A stretch of DNA of 36,055 nucleotides, from assembly GCA_044238935.1 (NCBI GenBank), contig JBIICI010000020.1, forward strand, positions 1 to 36,055. The letters are read 5' to 3'. The stretch comes from JBIICI01 sp044238935 (GTDB lineage Bacteria; Pseudomonadota; Alphaproteobacteria; Micavibrionales; Micavibrionaceae). Of the stretch, positions 1 to 7,928 are shown in pieces; position 1 is the stretch's first letter, and every line of letters begins with the position of its first letter. Both the position numbers and the translations under genes were made by a program. A model generated the notes under the pieces. The model did no database searches and had not been told where the DNA came from. It saw only the letters and a program-made list of their open reading frames with translations.

Positions 1-1250
1 CAGGCTCAATATTCGGGGTGAGCTCTTCATCAACGGCTTTAACGGGATCAATGGCGAATTTTAACTTAACGGGCAGTAACGCATCCAATACAGGAAATGT
101 ATTACGAACCAGTGTTACGGGAACGTCCTCCGCAGCAGTACCCTTAATGGTGACGAATTTAGGAACAGGGTTGTCATTGCGTGTGAATGATGCGACAGGC
201 GATACAGATACCACACCGTTTGTGGTGGACGCGGTTGGGAATGTTGGGATAGGCACAGCCAGTCCCGGTGCGAGTTCTATATTAGATGTCACCAGCACGA
301 CAGGTGGCATTGTCTTCCCCAGAATGACCTTGACGCAAAGAAATGCGATTGCTTCTCCCGTTGATGGAATGGTGATTTATAATACAACAAATGCAAAGTT
401 TGATGGATACCATAGTGGGGCATGGAGAACAATACTAAGTTTTACAACACATTCTATATCGGATACTGTCGGAGCTATCTTTGGTATTACGGGAAACTCA
501 TTAACGAGTGGTCGATTGATTGAGCTACTTTCAAGTTCTAGTTCTTTAACTGGCTCATTGTTAAATGCCTCATATACAGGGACGGGAACAGGGAATGCAA
601 TAAGGGCTTCAACGGGTTCAAGTTCTGCAGGAGTACCATTAATGGTAACAAATTTGGGAAGTGGAATTAGTTTTCGCGTTAATGATGCAACAGATGATGC
701 CGATACAACGCCCTTTGTTGTGAGTGCATCAGGAAATGTCGGGATTGGCACCGCCAGTCCTAGTACAGCCTTAGATGTTGTGGGTGACATACAATACACA
801 GGAACAATTACGGATATTTCAGATCGGCGTTTGAAAAAAGATATTGTGCCTTTATCAGCAAATATGGCGTCAAATCTTTATAAGGTCAAAACATATTCCT
901 TTAAAATGAAAAATGATCCGACTGAAAAAACGGAATTCGGGGTCATGGCGCAAGAATTGGAAACTTTATTTCCTGATCTTGTTAAAACAGCGAATGATGA
1001 GATAAAAACAAAATCGGTAAATTATATGGGGCTGATTGCACCGATGATTCAATCCATTCAAGATTTGAAAAATCAAAATGATGCTTTGAAAAAAGAGATT
1101 TCTGTATTGAAAAATAAACCAAATATGGGGGGAAATAATATCAATTATGCCCTCTTGTTTGGGATTGGCTTTGTGTTTATGATGCTGTCATCATTTATGG
1201 GGGCTGGTGTAGTTTATTTCTTTTTACGCCCTCGATTGGGGCAGAAATAA
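1..1250 (+). CDS. S74 (endosialidase-chaperone) fibre-like protein with C-terminal membrane anchor, 5' truncated
   Basis: The reading frame is open from the first full codon at position 3, so the gene starts before the window; the GTG at 18 is internal. The visible part has two copies of a Ser/Thr/Gly-rich beta module (about 3-266 and 474-761), each with PLMVTNLG, RVNDAT and NVGIGTASP. A chaperone-of-endosialidase (peptidase S74) domain follows, with the SDRRLKKDI signature. Numbering from the GTG, Ser268 and Lys273 have the S-x4-K spacing of the known self-cleaving dyad. A short Leu/Lys heptad-like stretch and one hydrophobic segment (about 375-403) then precede a basic tail. In phage tailspikes this domain trimerises the fibre and cleaves itself off. 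Here it may leave a membrane-bound stub and release the fibre part (inference). It lies 2 nt from the SDR gene, so the two are probably cotranscribed. Confidence 0.85.
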   Translation, partial: GSIFGVSSSSTALTGSMANFNLTGSNASNTGNVLRTSVTGTSSAAVPLMVTNLGTGLSLRVNDATGDTDTTPFVVDAVGNVGIGTASPGASSILDVTSTTGGIVFPRMTLTQRNAIASPVDGMVIYNTTNAKFDGYHSGAWRTILSFTTHSISDTVGAIFGITGNSLTSGRLIELLSSSSSLTGSLLNASYTGTGTGNAIRASTGSSSAGVPLMVTNLGSGISFRVNDATDDADTTPFVVSASGNVGIGTASPSTALDVVGDIQYTGTITDISDRRLKKDIVPLSANMASNLYKVKTYSFKMKNDPTEKTEFGVMAQELETLFPDLVKTANDEIKTKSVNYMGLIAPMIQSIQDLKNQNDALKKEISVLKNKPNMGGNNINYALLFGIGFVFMMLSSFMGAGVVYFFLRPRLGQK

Positions 1251-1252
1251 AT

Positions 1253-1972
1253 ATGACACAATTTTATCAAGGTAAAAAAATATTAGTGACAGGCGCATCA
1301 CGAGGATTGGGGCGTTGTATTGCGGTTGAATATGCTAAAGCAGGGGCGGAGCTGATTTTATTATCCCGCACCGTCGGTGGATTGGAAGAAACAGATGATT
1401 TAATCCGTGCCGTGGGCGGAAAATCCACGATTATCCCTGCTGATCTTAAGGATTTTGAGGCGATTGATGCGTTGGGTGCGACATTATATAAGTATTTCGG
1501 CGGATTGGATGGGTTTGTTTCCTGTGCAGGGATGTTGGGCACATTAAGCCCTCTTGCACACGCTGAACCAAAGGCTTGGGCAGCCGTTTTTGATGTGAAT
1601 TTACATGCAAATTATCGCTTGATCCGAACGCTTGATCCGTTATTGCGGCAATCTGAATCGGCGCATGCCGTCTTTGTCAGTAGCGGCATTGTAAAACCCG
1701 ATGCCCCAAAGGCGTATTGGAGCTCTTATGCAATTTCAAAAGCGGCATTGGATATGATGATCCAAATTTATGCCCAAGAATGTGCGGATACACAAATTCA
1801 AGTTTATGGGCTTTATCCCGGTATTGTGGATACAAAAATGTTACAACAAGCCTTTCCCGGTGGATTTCAAGGGGATACACAAACACCGGAACATGTTGCC
1901 TCCTTACTACTATCAAAACTAACATCATCTGCTGTTCAAAATGGTGATTTTATCGATTTATCAAATTCTTAA
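1253..1972 (+). CDS. SDR-family NAD(P)-dependent oxidoreductase (YciK-like)
   Basis: This 239-residue protein is a classical short-chain dehydrogenase with a Rossmann fold. The cofactor motif TGASRGLG spans 13-20, the NAG-equivalent is CAG at 91-93, the catalytic serine is in FVSSG (143/144), and the YxxxK pair is Tyr159/Lys163. The GMLG after the CAG and the PGIVDTKM stretch near the C-terminus resemble the YciK subgroup, whose substrate is unclear. The length is normal for the family. The ATG lies 2 nt after the stop of the S74 gene, which suggests one mRNA. The sequence does not reveal the substrate. Confidence 0.9.
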   Translation: MTQFYQGKKILVTGASRGLGRCIAVEYAKAGAELILLSRTVGGLEETDDLIRAVGGKSTIIPADLKDFEAIDALGATLYKYFGGLDGFVSCAGMLGTLSPLAHAEPKAWAAVFDVNLHANYRLIRTLDPLLRQSESAHAVFVSSGIVKPDAPKAYWSSYAISKAALDMMIQIYAQECADTQIQVYGLYPGIVDTKMLQQAFPGGFQGDTQTPEHVASLLLSKLTSSAVQNGDFIDLSNS

Positions 1973-1995
1973 ACTTCTTTTGATACGCTTTATTT

Positions 1996-2547
1996 ATGAT
2001 TCGATTATCTCTTTTAACATTATTGGCTTTTGTGATTTTAGGAAGCAATCCTTTGCATCCTTTTCGTCATCATGATCTGATGCTTTCTGCGTATGCGTCT
2101 GGGGCTGAAAAAGAAAGTAAAGACAAAAAAGAAGAAAAAAAAGCGGATCATAAAGAAAATGCCGATGATATGGATGAGCCTGAGAAAGAGGGCGGCGATG
2201 ATGCAGAAGCAATGAAAAATGCCGTATATTATGTTGAGCTTGATCCACTGAATTTACCAGTTGTTGATAAAAATGGGATCAGTCAATCCATTAGTATTGT
2301 TATTGGAATTGAGGTTTTTAAAGAAAGCCAAATTGAACAAGTTAAGGAGTCACAGCCACGCTTAAGTGATCTTTATCTACGAAAAATGTATGGGATGTTT
2401 AGCAATCAACAAACGGAATCAAATCCCACAATGCTGGTTAATCCTGTTGAAGTCAAAGATACCTTACGCGCCCTCACCACGGAGATTATGGGGGAAGACG
2501 TGATCAAGGATGTTTTAATTCAAGTGATTTCTCAGCGTCCTGTTTAA
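1996..2547 (+). CDS. FliL-like flagellar basal-body-associated protein
   Basis: The protein has 183 residues. An N-terminal hydrophobic segment (about 3-16) is followed by a highly charged Lys/Glu/Asp linker (about 38-72) and a compact C-terminal domain. That domain starts YYVELDPLNLPV, has a central PRLSDLYLRKMYG stretch, and ends VIKDVLIQVISQRPV. This layout (membrane segment, charged linker, domain ending in VLIQ plus a short tail) is that of alphaproteobacterial FliL-like proteins, which sit beside the stator around the MS ring. The assignment rests on pattern recall and could be wrong in detail. It follows the SDR gene after 23 nt without an obvious strong ribosome site. The last 44 nt overlap the convergent gene on the other strand. 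Confidence 0.6.
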   Translation: MIRLSLLTLLAFVILGSNPLHPFRHHDLMLSAYASGAEKESKDKKEEKKADHKENADDMDEPEKEGGDDAEAMKNAVYYVELDPLNLPVVDKNGISQSISIVIGIEVFKESQIEQVKESQPRLSDLYLRKMYGMFSNQQTESNPTMLVNPVEVKDTLRALTTEIMGEDVIKDVLIQVISQRPV

Positions 2548-3157
2548 TTTGCTTTCTTATGTCTTTATACGCAACAAAACTGCCCATTGTCGCGGCTGCA
2601 AAATTTAAAATCATATAGTTATTATCGATGTTTAAAGGCGTGCTCATAAGGTTTATAGCCGTGCCCGCATAACCTCCGGAAAGGATAGGGAGCAAAACGG
2701 CGAATAATTTTTCCCGATCAATATGCTTATGAATCTTGTCTAATTTTTCTTGTTCTTTTTTTGTAAAATTTCCAATGATTGTTTGGAAATTACAATTTTT
2801 CTTATAATATTCACGAATGTTTTTGTGAGTCTGGAACTGTAAATTACTTTTATACACCAGCTTATCCGTATGCAGCGCATTCCAGTGTAAAATAAAACCA
2901 TTGCGAAAATCTTCTAAAGCTAGATTTTCATCATTTTCATTCATAAATCTTTGTAAATTGTTTATTTTATTAACAATGGATTCTTTTTCATTTTCTGCGC
3001 ATGCATTTTTATAAAAATTTTCTGTGATTAGGTTCGTAGCATCATTTATAAAAAACATGCCTGATTTTGAAACTTTATACGCAACAAAAACCTGTGTGAC
3101 CATGAGACCAAGTTTGACAGTTATTGTGAGTGCATTAAAAACTTGACTGATTTCCAT
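2504..3157 (-). CDS. hypothetical membrane protein
   Basis: I do not recognise this 217-residue protein. A hydrophobic stretch lies near the N-terminus (about 8-28). A charged, Asn/Lys-rich middle (about 45-150) follows, and then two hydrophobic stretches near the C-terminus (about 150-170 and 180-197), so an inner-membrane location is likely. Base use is more AT-rich than in neighbouring clpB. It lies between a FliL-like gene it overlaps by 44 nt at the 3' ends and clpB, which diverges from it. Its AT-rich composition and orphan setting hint at a recently acquired gene, but nothing more specific can be said. Confidence 0.6.
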   Translation of the reverse strand: MEISQVFNALTITVKLGLMVTQVFVAYKVSKSGMFFINDATNLITENFYKNACAENEKESIVNKINNLQRFMNENDENLALEDFRNGFILHWNALHTDKLVYKSNLQFQTHKNIREYYKKNCNFQTIIGNFTKKEQEKLDKIHKHIDREKLFAVLLPILSGGYAGTAINLMSTPLNIDNNYMILNFAAATMGSFVAYKDIRKQIKQDAEKSLELKHP

Positions 3158-3230
3158 GATGATTTCCCATTATCATTTTTTGTATTATTTATATATTTTT
3201 TTCACTATGTCAATTTTTATATGTTCGTCC

Positions 3231-3259
3231 TTGCCCGACTCATCTATCGGCACTACAAT
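3231..3259 (+). promoter_or_regulatory. candidate clpB promoter
   Basis: TTGCCC (3231-3236), a 17-nt spacer, then TACAAT (3254-3259), about 37 nt before the clpB ATG. The -35 is preceded by C, giving CTTG, which housekeeping and heat-shock (RpoH) promoters of alphaproteobacteria share. The -10 looks more like the housekeeping type. No CIRCE element is visible. Confidence 0.5.
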
Positions 3260-3295
3260 AATTGCGTAGATGCTATAGCAGAGAAAGGCACGCCC

Positions 3296-5878
3296 ATGAA
3301 TTTCGATCAATTTACCGAAAAAACCAAATCTTTTCTGCAACAGGCGCAAACATTGGCGATGCGCAGCAATCATCAATCGCTTGAGCCTGAACATTTATTG
3401 CTGTGTATGCTGCAAGATCCCGATCAATGGATTACCAGCCTGATTGAAAAAGCGGGCGGTGATGCAGGGGAATTGGTGAAAAAGACGGAAGACGTCTTGG
3501 CAAAACTACCCAAAGTGTTTGGCGATGCCGCGCAATTGCGCCTATCCGGTGATCTATCGAAAATGCTGGAGGAGTCGAAGGGCTTTGCTGCCAAGGCAGG
3601 CGATGCGTTTGTGACGGCGGAGCGATTGCTGCAAGCGATGGTGATGGCGAAAAAAACCAATGTATCCAGCCTGATTCATGATGCAGGCGTCACCGATCAA
3701 TCCCTAAACCAAGCCATCCAAGCCTTTCGCAAAGGCCGCACCGCGGATAGCGCAAGGGCGGATGAGCAGTTTGATGCGCTCAAAAAATATTCTGTTGATC
3801 TCACCGCACGCGCCAGAGAGGGCAAATTAGACCCCGTCATTGGGCGCGAAGAAGAAATTCGCCGTACGATCCAAGTTTTATCACGCCGCACCAAAAATAA
3901 CCCTGTCCTCATCGGTGAACCGGGGGTGGGGAAAACCGCGATTATTGAGGGGTTGGCGTTACGGATTATCAACGGCGATGTGCCGGAGAGTTTGAAAGAT
4001 AGCATTTTATTATCCCTTGATATGGGATCGCTTTTGGCAGGGGCGAAATATCGCGGCGAGTTTGAGGAGCGGTTGAAAGCCGTCCTTGATGAGGTCAAAG
4101 CCGCCGATGGGCGCGTGATTTTATTCCTTGATGAATTGCATACGCTGGTGGGGGCAGGCAAAACGGACGGCGCATTGGATGCGTCCAATATGTTAAAACC
4201 TGCCCTTGCGCGCGGCGAATTGCACATGGTGGGCGCAACCACATTGGATGAATACCGCCAACATATCGAAAAAGACGCTGCTCTTGCGCGGCGGTTTCAG
4301 GCGGTTTATGTGTCTGAACCCAATGTGGCGGATACAATCTCAATCCTACGCGGCTTAAAGGAAAAATACGAATTGCACCATGGAATCCGCATTGCCGATA
4401 ATGCCCTTGTTGCCGCCGCCACTTTGTCCAATCGCTATATCACAGATCGGTTTTTACCGGATAAGGCCATTGATTTGGTTGATGAGGCGGCATCACGCAT
4501 TCGTATGCAAGCCGATTCTAAGCCTGAACATATTGATGCGCTGGATCGCCGTATTGTGCAGTTAAAAATTGAGCGCGAGGCTCTGCGCAAAGAAAAAGAT
4601 GCCGCATCCAAAGAACGCTTGAAAATTTTGGAAAGCGAACTGAATGAGCTTGAGCCAAAATCCATTGACCTGAACACCCAATGGCGTTTGGAAAAAGACA
4701 AAATGCAATCCGCGCAAAAACTCACAGAGGATTTGGACAAAGCCCGCTCCGCCCTTGAAAAGGCAGAGCGCGAAGGCGACTGGACACGCGCAGGGGAGCT
4801 GAAATATGGCGAAATCCCAATGCTGGAGGAAAAGCTAAAATCCGCGTCTGATGTTTCCAACAACAGCGAAAACCGCCTGATCGCGGAAGATGTGACCGCC
4901 GATGATATTGCAGGCATCGTCAGCCGCTGGACAGGGATTCCGATGGATCGTATGCTCGCAGGGGAGCGTGAGAAATTATTGGGTATGGAACAGGCCTTAG
5001 GGCAGCGCGTGATCGGTCAAGTTGAGGCAATATCGGCAGTATCCCAAGCCGTACGCCGCGCCAGAGCCGGCCTCCAAGCCCCCAACCGCCCGATTGGCAC
5101 ATTCCTATTCTTAGGGCCCACAGGGGTGGGGAAAACGGAATTGACCAAAGCCTTGGCAGGGTTTTTATTTGATGATGAAACCGCGCTGTTACGCCTTGAT
5201 ATGTCAGAATACATGGAAAAACACGCCGTGGCACGCATCATCGGCGCACCCCCCGGATATGTGGGATATGAACAAGGCGGCGCGTTAACCGAGGCCGTCC
5301 GCCGCCGCCCGTATCAAGTGATCTTATTTGACGAAGTCGAAAAGGCGCATCCTGATATATTCAACATTATGCTGCAAATTTTTGATGATGGCAGGTTAAC
5401 AGACGGCCAAGGGCGTACCGTCGATTTTTCTCAAACGGTGATTATTATGACCTCCAATATCGGCGCGGAATATTTGGTGAACCGCACGGATACACAAAGC
5501 GATGCTGATATTCGTACGTTGGTCATGGGTGCTGTGGAATCGCATTTCCGCCCCGAATTTTTAAACCGCCTTGATGATATACTCCTGTTTAACCGCCTCA
5601 GCCGCGCCGATATGGGGCGCATCATTGATGTACAACTTGGTAATTTACGCGCTTTATTATCCGATCGCCATATCACCCTAACCCTGACGGAAGCCGCTAA
5701 AACCTACCTCGCCGATATTGGCTATCACCCAACCTACGGCGCACGTCCGTTAAAACGCACACTGCAAACCTATTTGCAAAATCCCTTATCTGAGAAGATT
5801 TTGCGTGGGGAGATACTGGATCATAACAATGTGAATGTGGATAAGGGGGATGAGGGGTTGGTGTTTGGGGTGCATTAG
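3296..5878 (+). CDS. clpB: ATP-dependent disaggregase ClpB
   Basis: ClpB is a hexameric AAA+ disaggregase that works with DnaK/DnaJ/GrpE to pull proteins out of aggregates. The frame is open from 3143, but the ATG at 3296 gives MNFDQFTEKT, the normal ClpB N-terminus. It also gives 860 residues, close to the usual length of about 857, and has a GAAAGG ribosome site. The order is: Clp N-domain (about 1-145); first AAA+ module with Walker A GEPGVGKT at 207-214, Walker B VILFLDELHTL and the DAALARRFQ finger region; the long coiled-coil M-domain (about 400-525); second AAA+ module with Walker A GPTGVGKT at 607-614 and GAPPGYVGY pore loop; and the C-terminal small domain with GARPLKR. All key motifs are intact. 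It appears to be transcribed alone. Confidence 0.97.
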   Translation: MNFDQFTEKTKSFLQQAQTLAMRSNHQSLEPEHLLLCMLQDPDQWITSLIEKAGGDAGELVKKTEDVLAKLPKVFGDAAQLRLSGDLSKMLEESKGFAAKAGDAFVTAERLLQAMVMAKKTNVSSLIHDAGVTDQSLNQAIQAFRKGRTADSARADEQFDALKKYSVDLTARAREGKLDPVIGREEEIRRTIQVLSRRTKNNPVLIGEPGVGKTAIIEGLALRIINGDVPESLKDSILLSLDMGSLLAGAKYRGEFEERLKAVLDEVKAADGRVILFLDELHTLVGAGKTDGALDASNMLKPALARGELHMVGATTLDEYRQHIEKDAALARRFQAVYVSEPNVADTISILRGLKEKYELHHGIRIADNALVAAATLSNRYITDRFLPDKAIDLVDEAASRIRMQADSKPEHIDALDRRIVQLKIEREALRKEKDAASKERLKILESELNELEPKSIDLNTQWRLEKDKMQSAQKLTEDLDKARSALEKAEREGDWTRAGELKYGEIPMLEEKLKSASDVSNNSENRLIAEDVTADDIAGIVSRWTGIPMDRMLAGEREKLLGMEQALGQRVIGQVEAISAVSQAVRRARAGLQAPNRPIGTFLFLGPTGVGKTELTKALAGFLFDDETALLRLDMSEYMEKHAVARIIGAPPGYVGYEQGGALTEAVRRRPYQVILFDEVEKAHPDIFNIMLQIFDDGRLTDGQGRTVDFSQTVIIMTSNIGAEYLVNRTDTQSDADIRTLVMGAVESHFRPEFLNRLDDILLFNRLSRADMGRIIDVQLGNLRALLSDRHITLTLTEAAKTYLADIGYHPTYGARPLKRTLQTYLQNPLSEKILRGEILDHNNVNVDKGDEGLVFGVH

Positions 5879-5943
5879 ATGTACCAAACTCTTGTATAAT
5901 CTTAAGGGTATAAGCCATTAAATTTGGAAGAAAGGGGTAATAT

Positions 5944-6429
5944 ATGTGGATGGTACGTTGTGATGGTGGACGGTTGGCGGAGGTATTTCTTGAACAGGGA
6001 ATAGTTGCGATTGGCTGGCGTAATGTGGGGTCTCTCCAAAATATAAAATCACGTGAAGAGATAATTGAGAAAATCAAAGTCATGTGGCCTGAGTATAAAA
6101 CCAAGAAATCTGTTGTCGCAGGTAGCCAGCTTCATAAAGTGGTTTTTGAGATGAAGACAGGTGACAGGGTTATAACCTATGACAAATCTAAAGATATTTA
6201 TCACATTGGGCGCGTAGCGGGTAATTATATTTTTGAGAGAAATGCAGAAGAGATGACCGCACATCGTCGCAACGTAGTATGGGAGGAAAAAATAGATCGT
6301 GACAGACTTTCTTTGCCTACCAAGCGTTTTTTAGGTGTGCCACTCAGTATTTTTAAAATATCCAAAGTTGCCGAAAGTGAAATCAACGCCTTGACACAAA
6401 GTCAGTCTATAAAAATAGATCAGGCGTAA
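5944..6429 (+). CDS. orphan N-terminal-type domain of Mrr-like restriction proteins
   Basis: The 161-residue protein starts MWMVRCDGGRLAEVFLEQGIV and continues with VAIGW, a GDRVITYD block and a YHIGRV block. This pattern is familiar from the N-terminal (PUA/EVE-like, putative DNA-recognition) part of Mrr-type restriction system proteins. Those proteins normally carry a catalytic PD-(D/E)xK Mrr domain afterwards. That domain is absent here: the frame stops at 6427. The same frame then stays open to 6585 (51 codons), but that extension does not look like a nuclease domain. A good AGAAAGGGG ribosome site precedes the ATG, so the gene looks expressed. It may be a stand-alone modified-base or DNA-binding protein, or a truncated restriction gene. 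Confidence 0.6.
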   Translation: MWMVRCDGGRLAEVFLEQGIVAIGWRNVGSLQNIKSREEIIEKIKVMWPEYKTKKSVVAGSQLHKVVFEMKTGDRVITYDKSKDIYHIGRVAGNYIFERNAEEMTAHRRNVVWEEKIDRDRLSLPTKRFLGVPLSIFKISKVAESEINALTQSQSIKIDQA

Positions 6430-6515
6430 TCCTATGCTGCCAGTGAACTGATATTCGATACAAAAGACTTGCTGGAATACCTAAAACCTAAAGCAAGGCA
6501 ATTCATCAAAGAGAG

Positions 6516-6550
6516 AGCTAAAGCCAGCCATAAAACCGCTGGCTTTAGCT
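6516..6550. terminator. perfect 13-bp inverted repeat, likely terminator
   Basis: AGCTAAAGCCAGC (6516-6528) and GCTGGCTTTAGCT (6538-6550) form a 13-bp perfect stem with a 9-nt loop. TTAT follows on the plus strand. It lies 87 nt past the stop of the Mrr-like gene and downstream of the hisN-type gene on the other strand, so it could end transcription from either side. The T-tract is weak, so it is not a textbook Rho-independent terminator. Confidence 0.6.
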
Positions 6551-6562
6551 TTATCACAAAAC

Positions 6563-6679
6563 CTAACCCCACCCATCCAAAGTAACAGACTTCCCCCCAT
6601 CAATCGGTTCTGCCACCAATTTAAGGCGGAAACCTAAACCATTTAGGTGGGTATGAATAGTTCTTAGGTTGGGGTTTGA
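6563..6679 (-). pseudogene. remnant of an XRE/HigA-type antitoxin C-terminus
   Basis: The minus strand here holds 38 open codons and a stop. They read NPNLRTIHTHLNGLGFRLKLV, then a short Pro/Gly-containing tail. The N-P-x-L-x-T-x-x-x-x-L-x-x-L-G pattern is how helix-turn-helix antitoxin and regulator domains end. No start codon or HTH is present: the stretch follows directly, in frame, after the TGA of the hisN-type gene. I read it as a gene relic left by a deletion. Chance similarity over 38 codons is possible. Confidence 0.4.
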
Positions 6680-7453
6680 TCAATTACCCCCCAACAAACA
6701 TGCCATCGCACTTTCCGCCAATGCTTGATGAGATGCCGCAACGACATTGCCATTGGCGTGAAGGGTCAGATCCTCCCCCAGCCAGCCGCTAATATAGCCG
6801 CCTGCGTTTTTGATAATGGGGACAAGGGCGCAGAAATCGTGGGGGGAGAGGCCTTTTTCGATGACCAGATCGACATGCCCCATGGATAATAATCCATACG
6901 CATAACAATCCGCGCCATACAGGCAATATTTGACGGAGCGGCGTAGATTGTTAAATCCAGCCACATCATCAAACATTTCGGGTGATCCAGCATAGGTTTT
7001 TGCGCTTGATAAATCCTGTTTTGGGGCGGCGACCTGAATGGGAATGCCGTTATGGGTGCTGCCCATGCCGTCCATGCCGATCCATCTCTCACGGGTAAAG
7101 CTTTGGTCAATCAATCCTGCCACGGGTTTTCCTTGATATAGCAATCCGATTAATGTCCCAAAGAGGGGCTTGCCTGTAATAAACGCCTTGGTGCCATCAA
7201 TGGGATCAATCACCCAAATATAATCACTGCCGATATTGGATTGCCCTGTTTCCTCCCCCCAAAATCCGTGGTTGGGATAGGTTTTTTCAATTTCTTGGCG
7301 GATGATTGTTTCAATTTGGATGTCAATTTCCGTGACAGGGGTGTAATCGGGCTTATCGATAACGAGATTATGTTGCCTGAAAAATTTCTGTGAGATCGGT
7401 GCCGCAAGGTCGGCCAAATGGTTCATAAAGGGCAGATATGGCGCATGGGTCAT
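6680..7453 (-). CDS. hisN: inositol-monophosphatase family phosphatase, probably histidinol-phosphatase
   Basis: This 257-residue protein has the Mg-dependent inositol monophosphatase fold. GEE is at 66-68, DPIDGT at 84-89, and the third metal site lies in LSPHDFCALVPIIKNAGG, where D is the usual W/D-x-x-A aspartate region. In alphaproteobacteria this subgroup commonly serves as the HisN histidinol-phosphate phosphatase of histidine synthesis. Inositol-1-phosphatase or related sugar phosphatase activity cannot be excluded from sequence. It starts 25 nt after the ArsR-type regulator and probably shares its mRNA. No other his gene is nearby. Confidence 0.8.
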   Translation of the reverse strand: MTHAPYLPFMNHLADLAAPISQKFFRQHNLVIDKPDYTPVTEIDIQIETIIRQEIEKTYPNHGFWGEETGQSNIGSDYIWVIDPIDGTKAFITGKPLFGTLIGLLYQGKPVAGLIDQSFTRERWIGMDGMGSTHNGIPIQVAAPKQDLSSAKTYAGSPEMFDDVAGFNNLRRSVKYCLYGADCYAYGLLSMGHVDLVIEKGLSPHDFCALVPIIKNAGGYISGWLGEDLTLHANGNVVAASHQALAESAMACLLGGN

Positions 7454-7478
7454 AATATTTTACCTTTCTTGTAAAATA

Positions 7479-7805
7479 TCAATTTGCCATACTATAAAAT
7501 AAATGCAATACGGGAAGAAGGGAATTTTTATTAATGCTGTAATAAATTGTCTGTGCATCGCGTCGTGTGGTGACGATGTTTGCCGTGCGTAGCTTTGCAA
7601 GATGTTGAGATAGGGCGGATTGGCTGATATTAATCTGTGTTTCTAAATCCCCGACCGATCGTTCTTGTTCTAACAGCGCGCACATGATGGATAGTCTTTT
7701 TTCATTGGCAATGGCTTTTAGAATAAGACTGACTTTTTTAGCATTTCCGTGGAATTGCCCTATACAAAAATCTTTCTGGGTATCTTCATTAATAGAGCTA
7801 TTCAT
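7479..7805 (-). CDS. ArsR-family transcriptional regulator
   Basis: The protein has 108 residues with one winged helix-turn-helix. The core runs LKAIANEKRLSIMCALL, then SVGDLE, then the recognition helix SQSALSQHLAKLR, and a wing containing RRDAQTIYYSI. This is close to the BigR/SqrR sulfur-sensing subgroup. Cys42 in the IMCALL segment matches the first sensor cysteine of that subgroup as I recall it. No cysteine is present near the C-terminus, so a disulfide switch of the usual type is doubtful. The classical ELCVC arsenic/metal motif is also missing. It is the first gene before hisN; the effector is unknown. Confidence 0.85.
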   Translation of the reverse strand: MNSSINEDTQKDFCIGQFHGNAKKVSLILKAIANEKRLSIMCALLEQERSVGDLETQINISQSALSQHLAKLRTANIVTTRRDAQTIYYSINKNSLLPVLHLFYSMAN

Positions 7806-7826
7806 TTCTTCAAAAGCCTTTTAAAA

Positions 7827-7838
7827 ACATGCACATGT
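7827..7838. promoter_or_regulatory. short palindrome upstream of the ArsR gene
   Basis: ACATG-CA-CATGT is an inverted repeat with 5-bp arms, 22 nt before the ArsR-type start codon. A TATAAA lies just upstream on the minus strand (7855-7860). The position suits an autoregulatory operator, but the arms are short and the surrounding DNA is very AT-rich. Confidence 0.3.
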
Positions 7839-7928
7839 AAACTTTACGATGCATTTTATATAAAGAAAAGACCTTTTTTAAAAAAAGAAATTTTGTTTCA
7901 ATTTTTTGTTTTTTGGTAAATGGCGCCT

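Noticed and set aside
1..1250. A prophage tail module
   Set aside because: Only one fibre-like gene is visible, and the following genes (SDR, FliL-like) are not phage genes; the left flank is unseen.
3143..3295. A 51-codon N-terminal extension of clpB
   Set aside because: The extension runs through the promoter region and is not like ClpB; the ATG at 3296 gives the family's length and N-terminus.
7871..7888. An A/T palindrome upstream of the ArsR gene as a terminator or operator
   Set aside because: It consists only of T- and A-runs in AT-rich DNA with no GC stem, so it is not distinguishable from composition.
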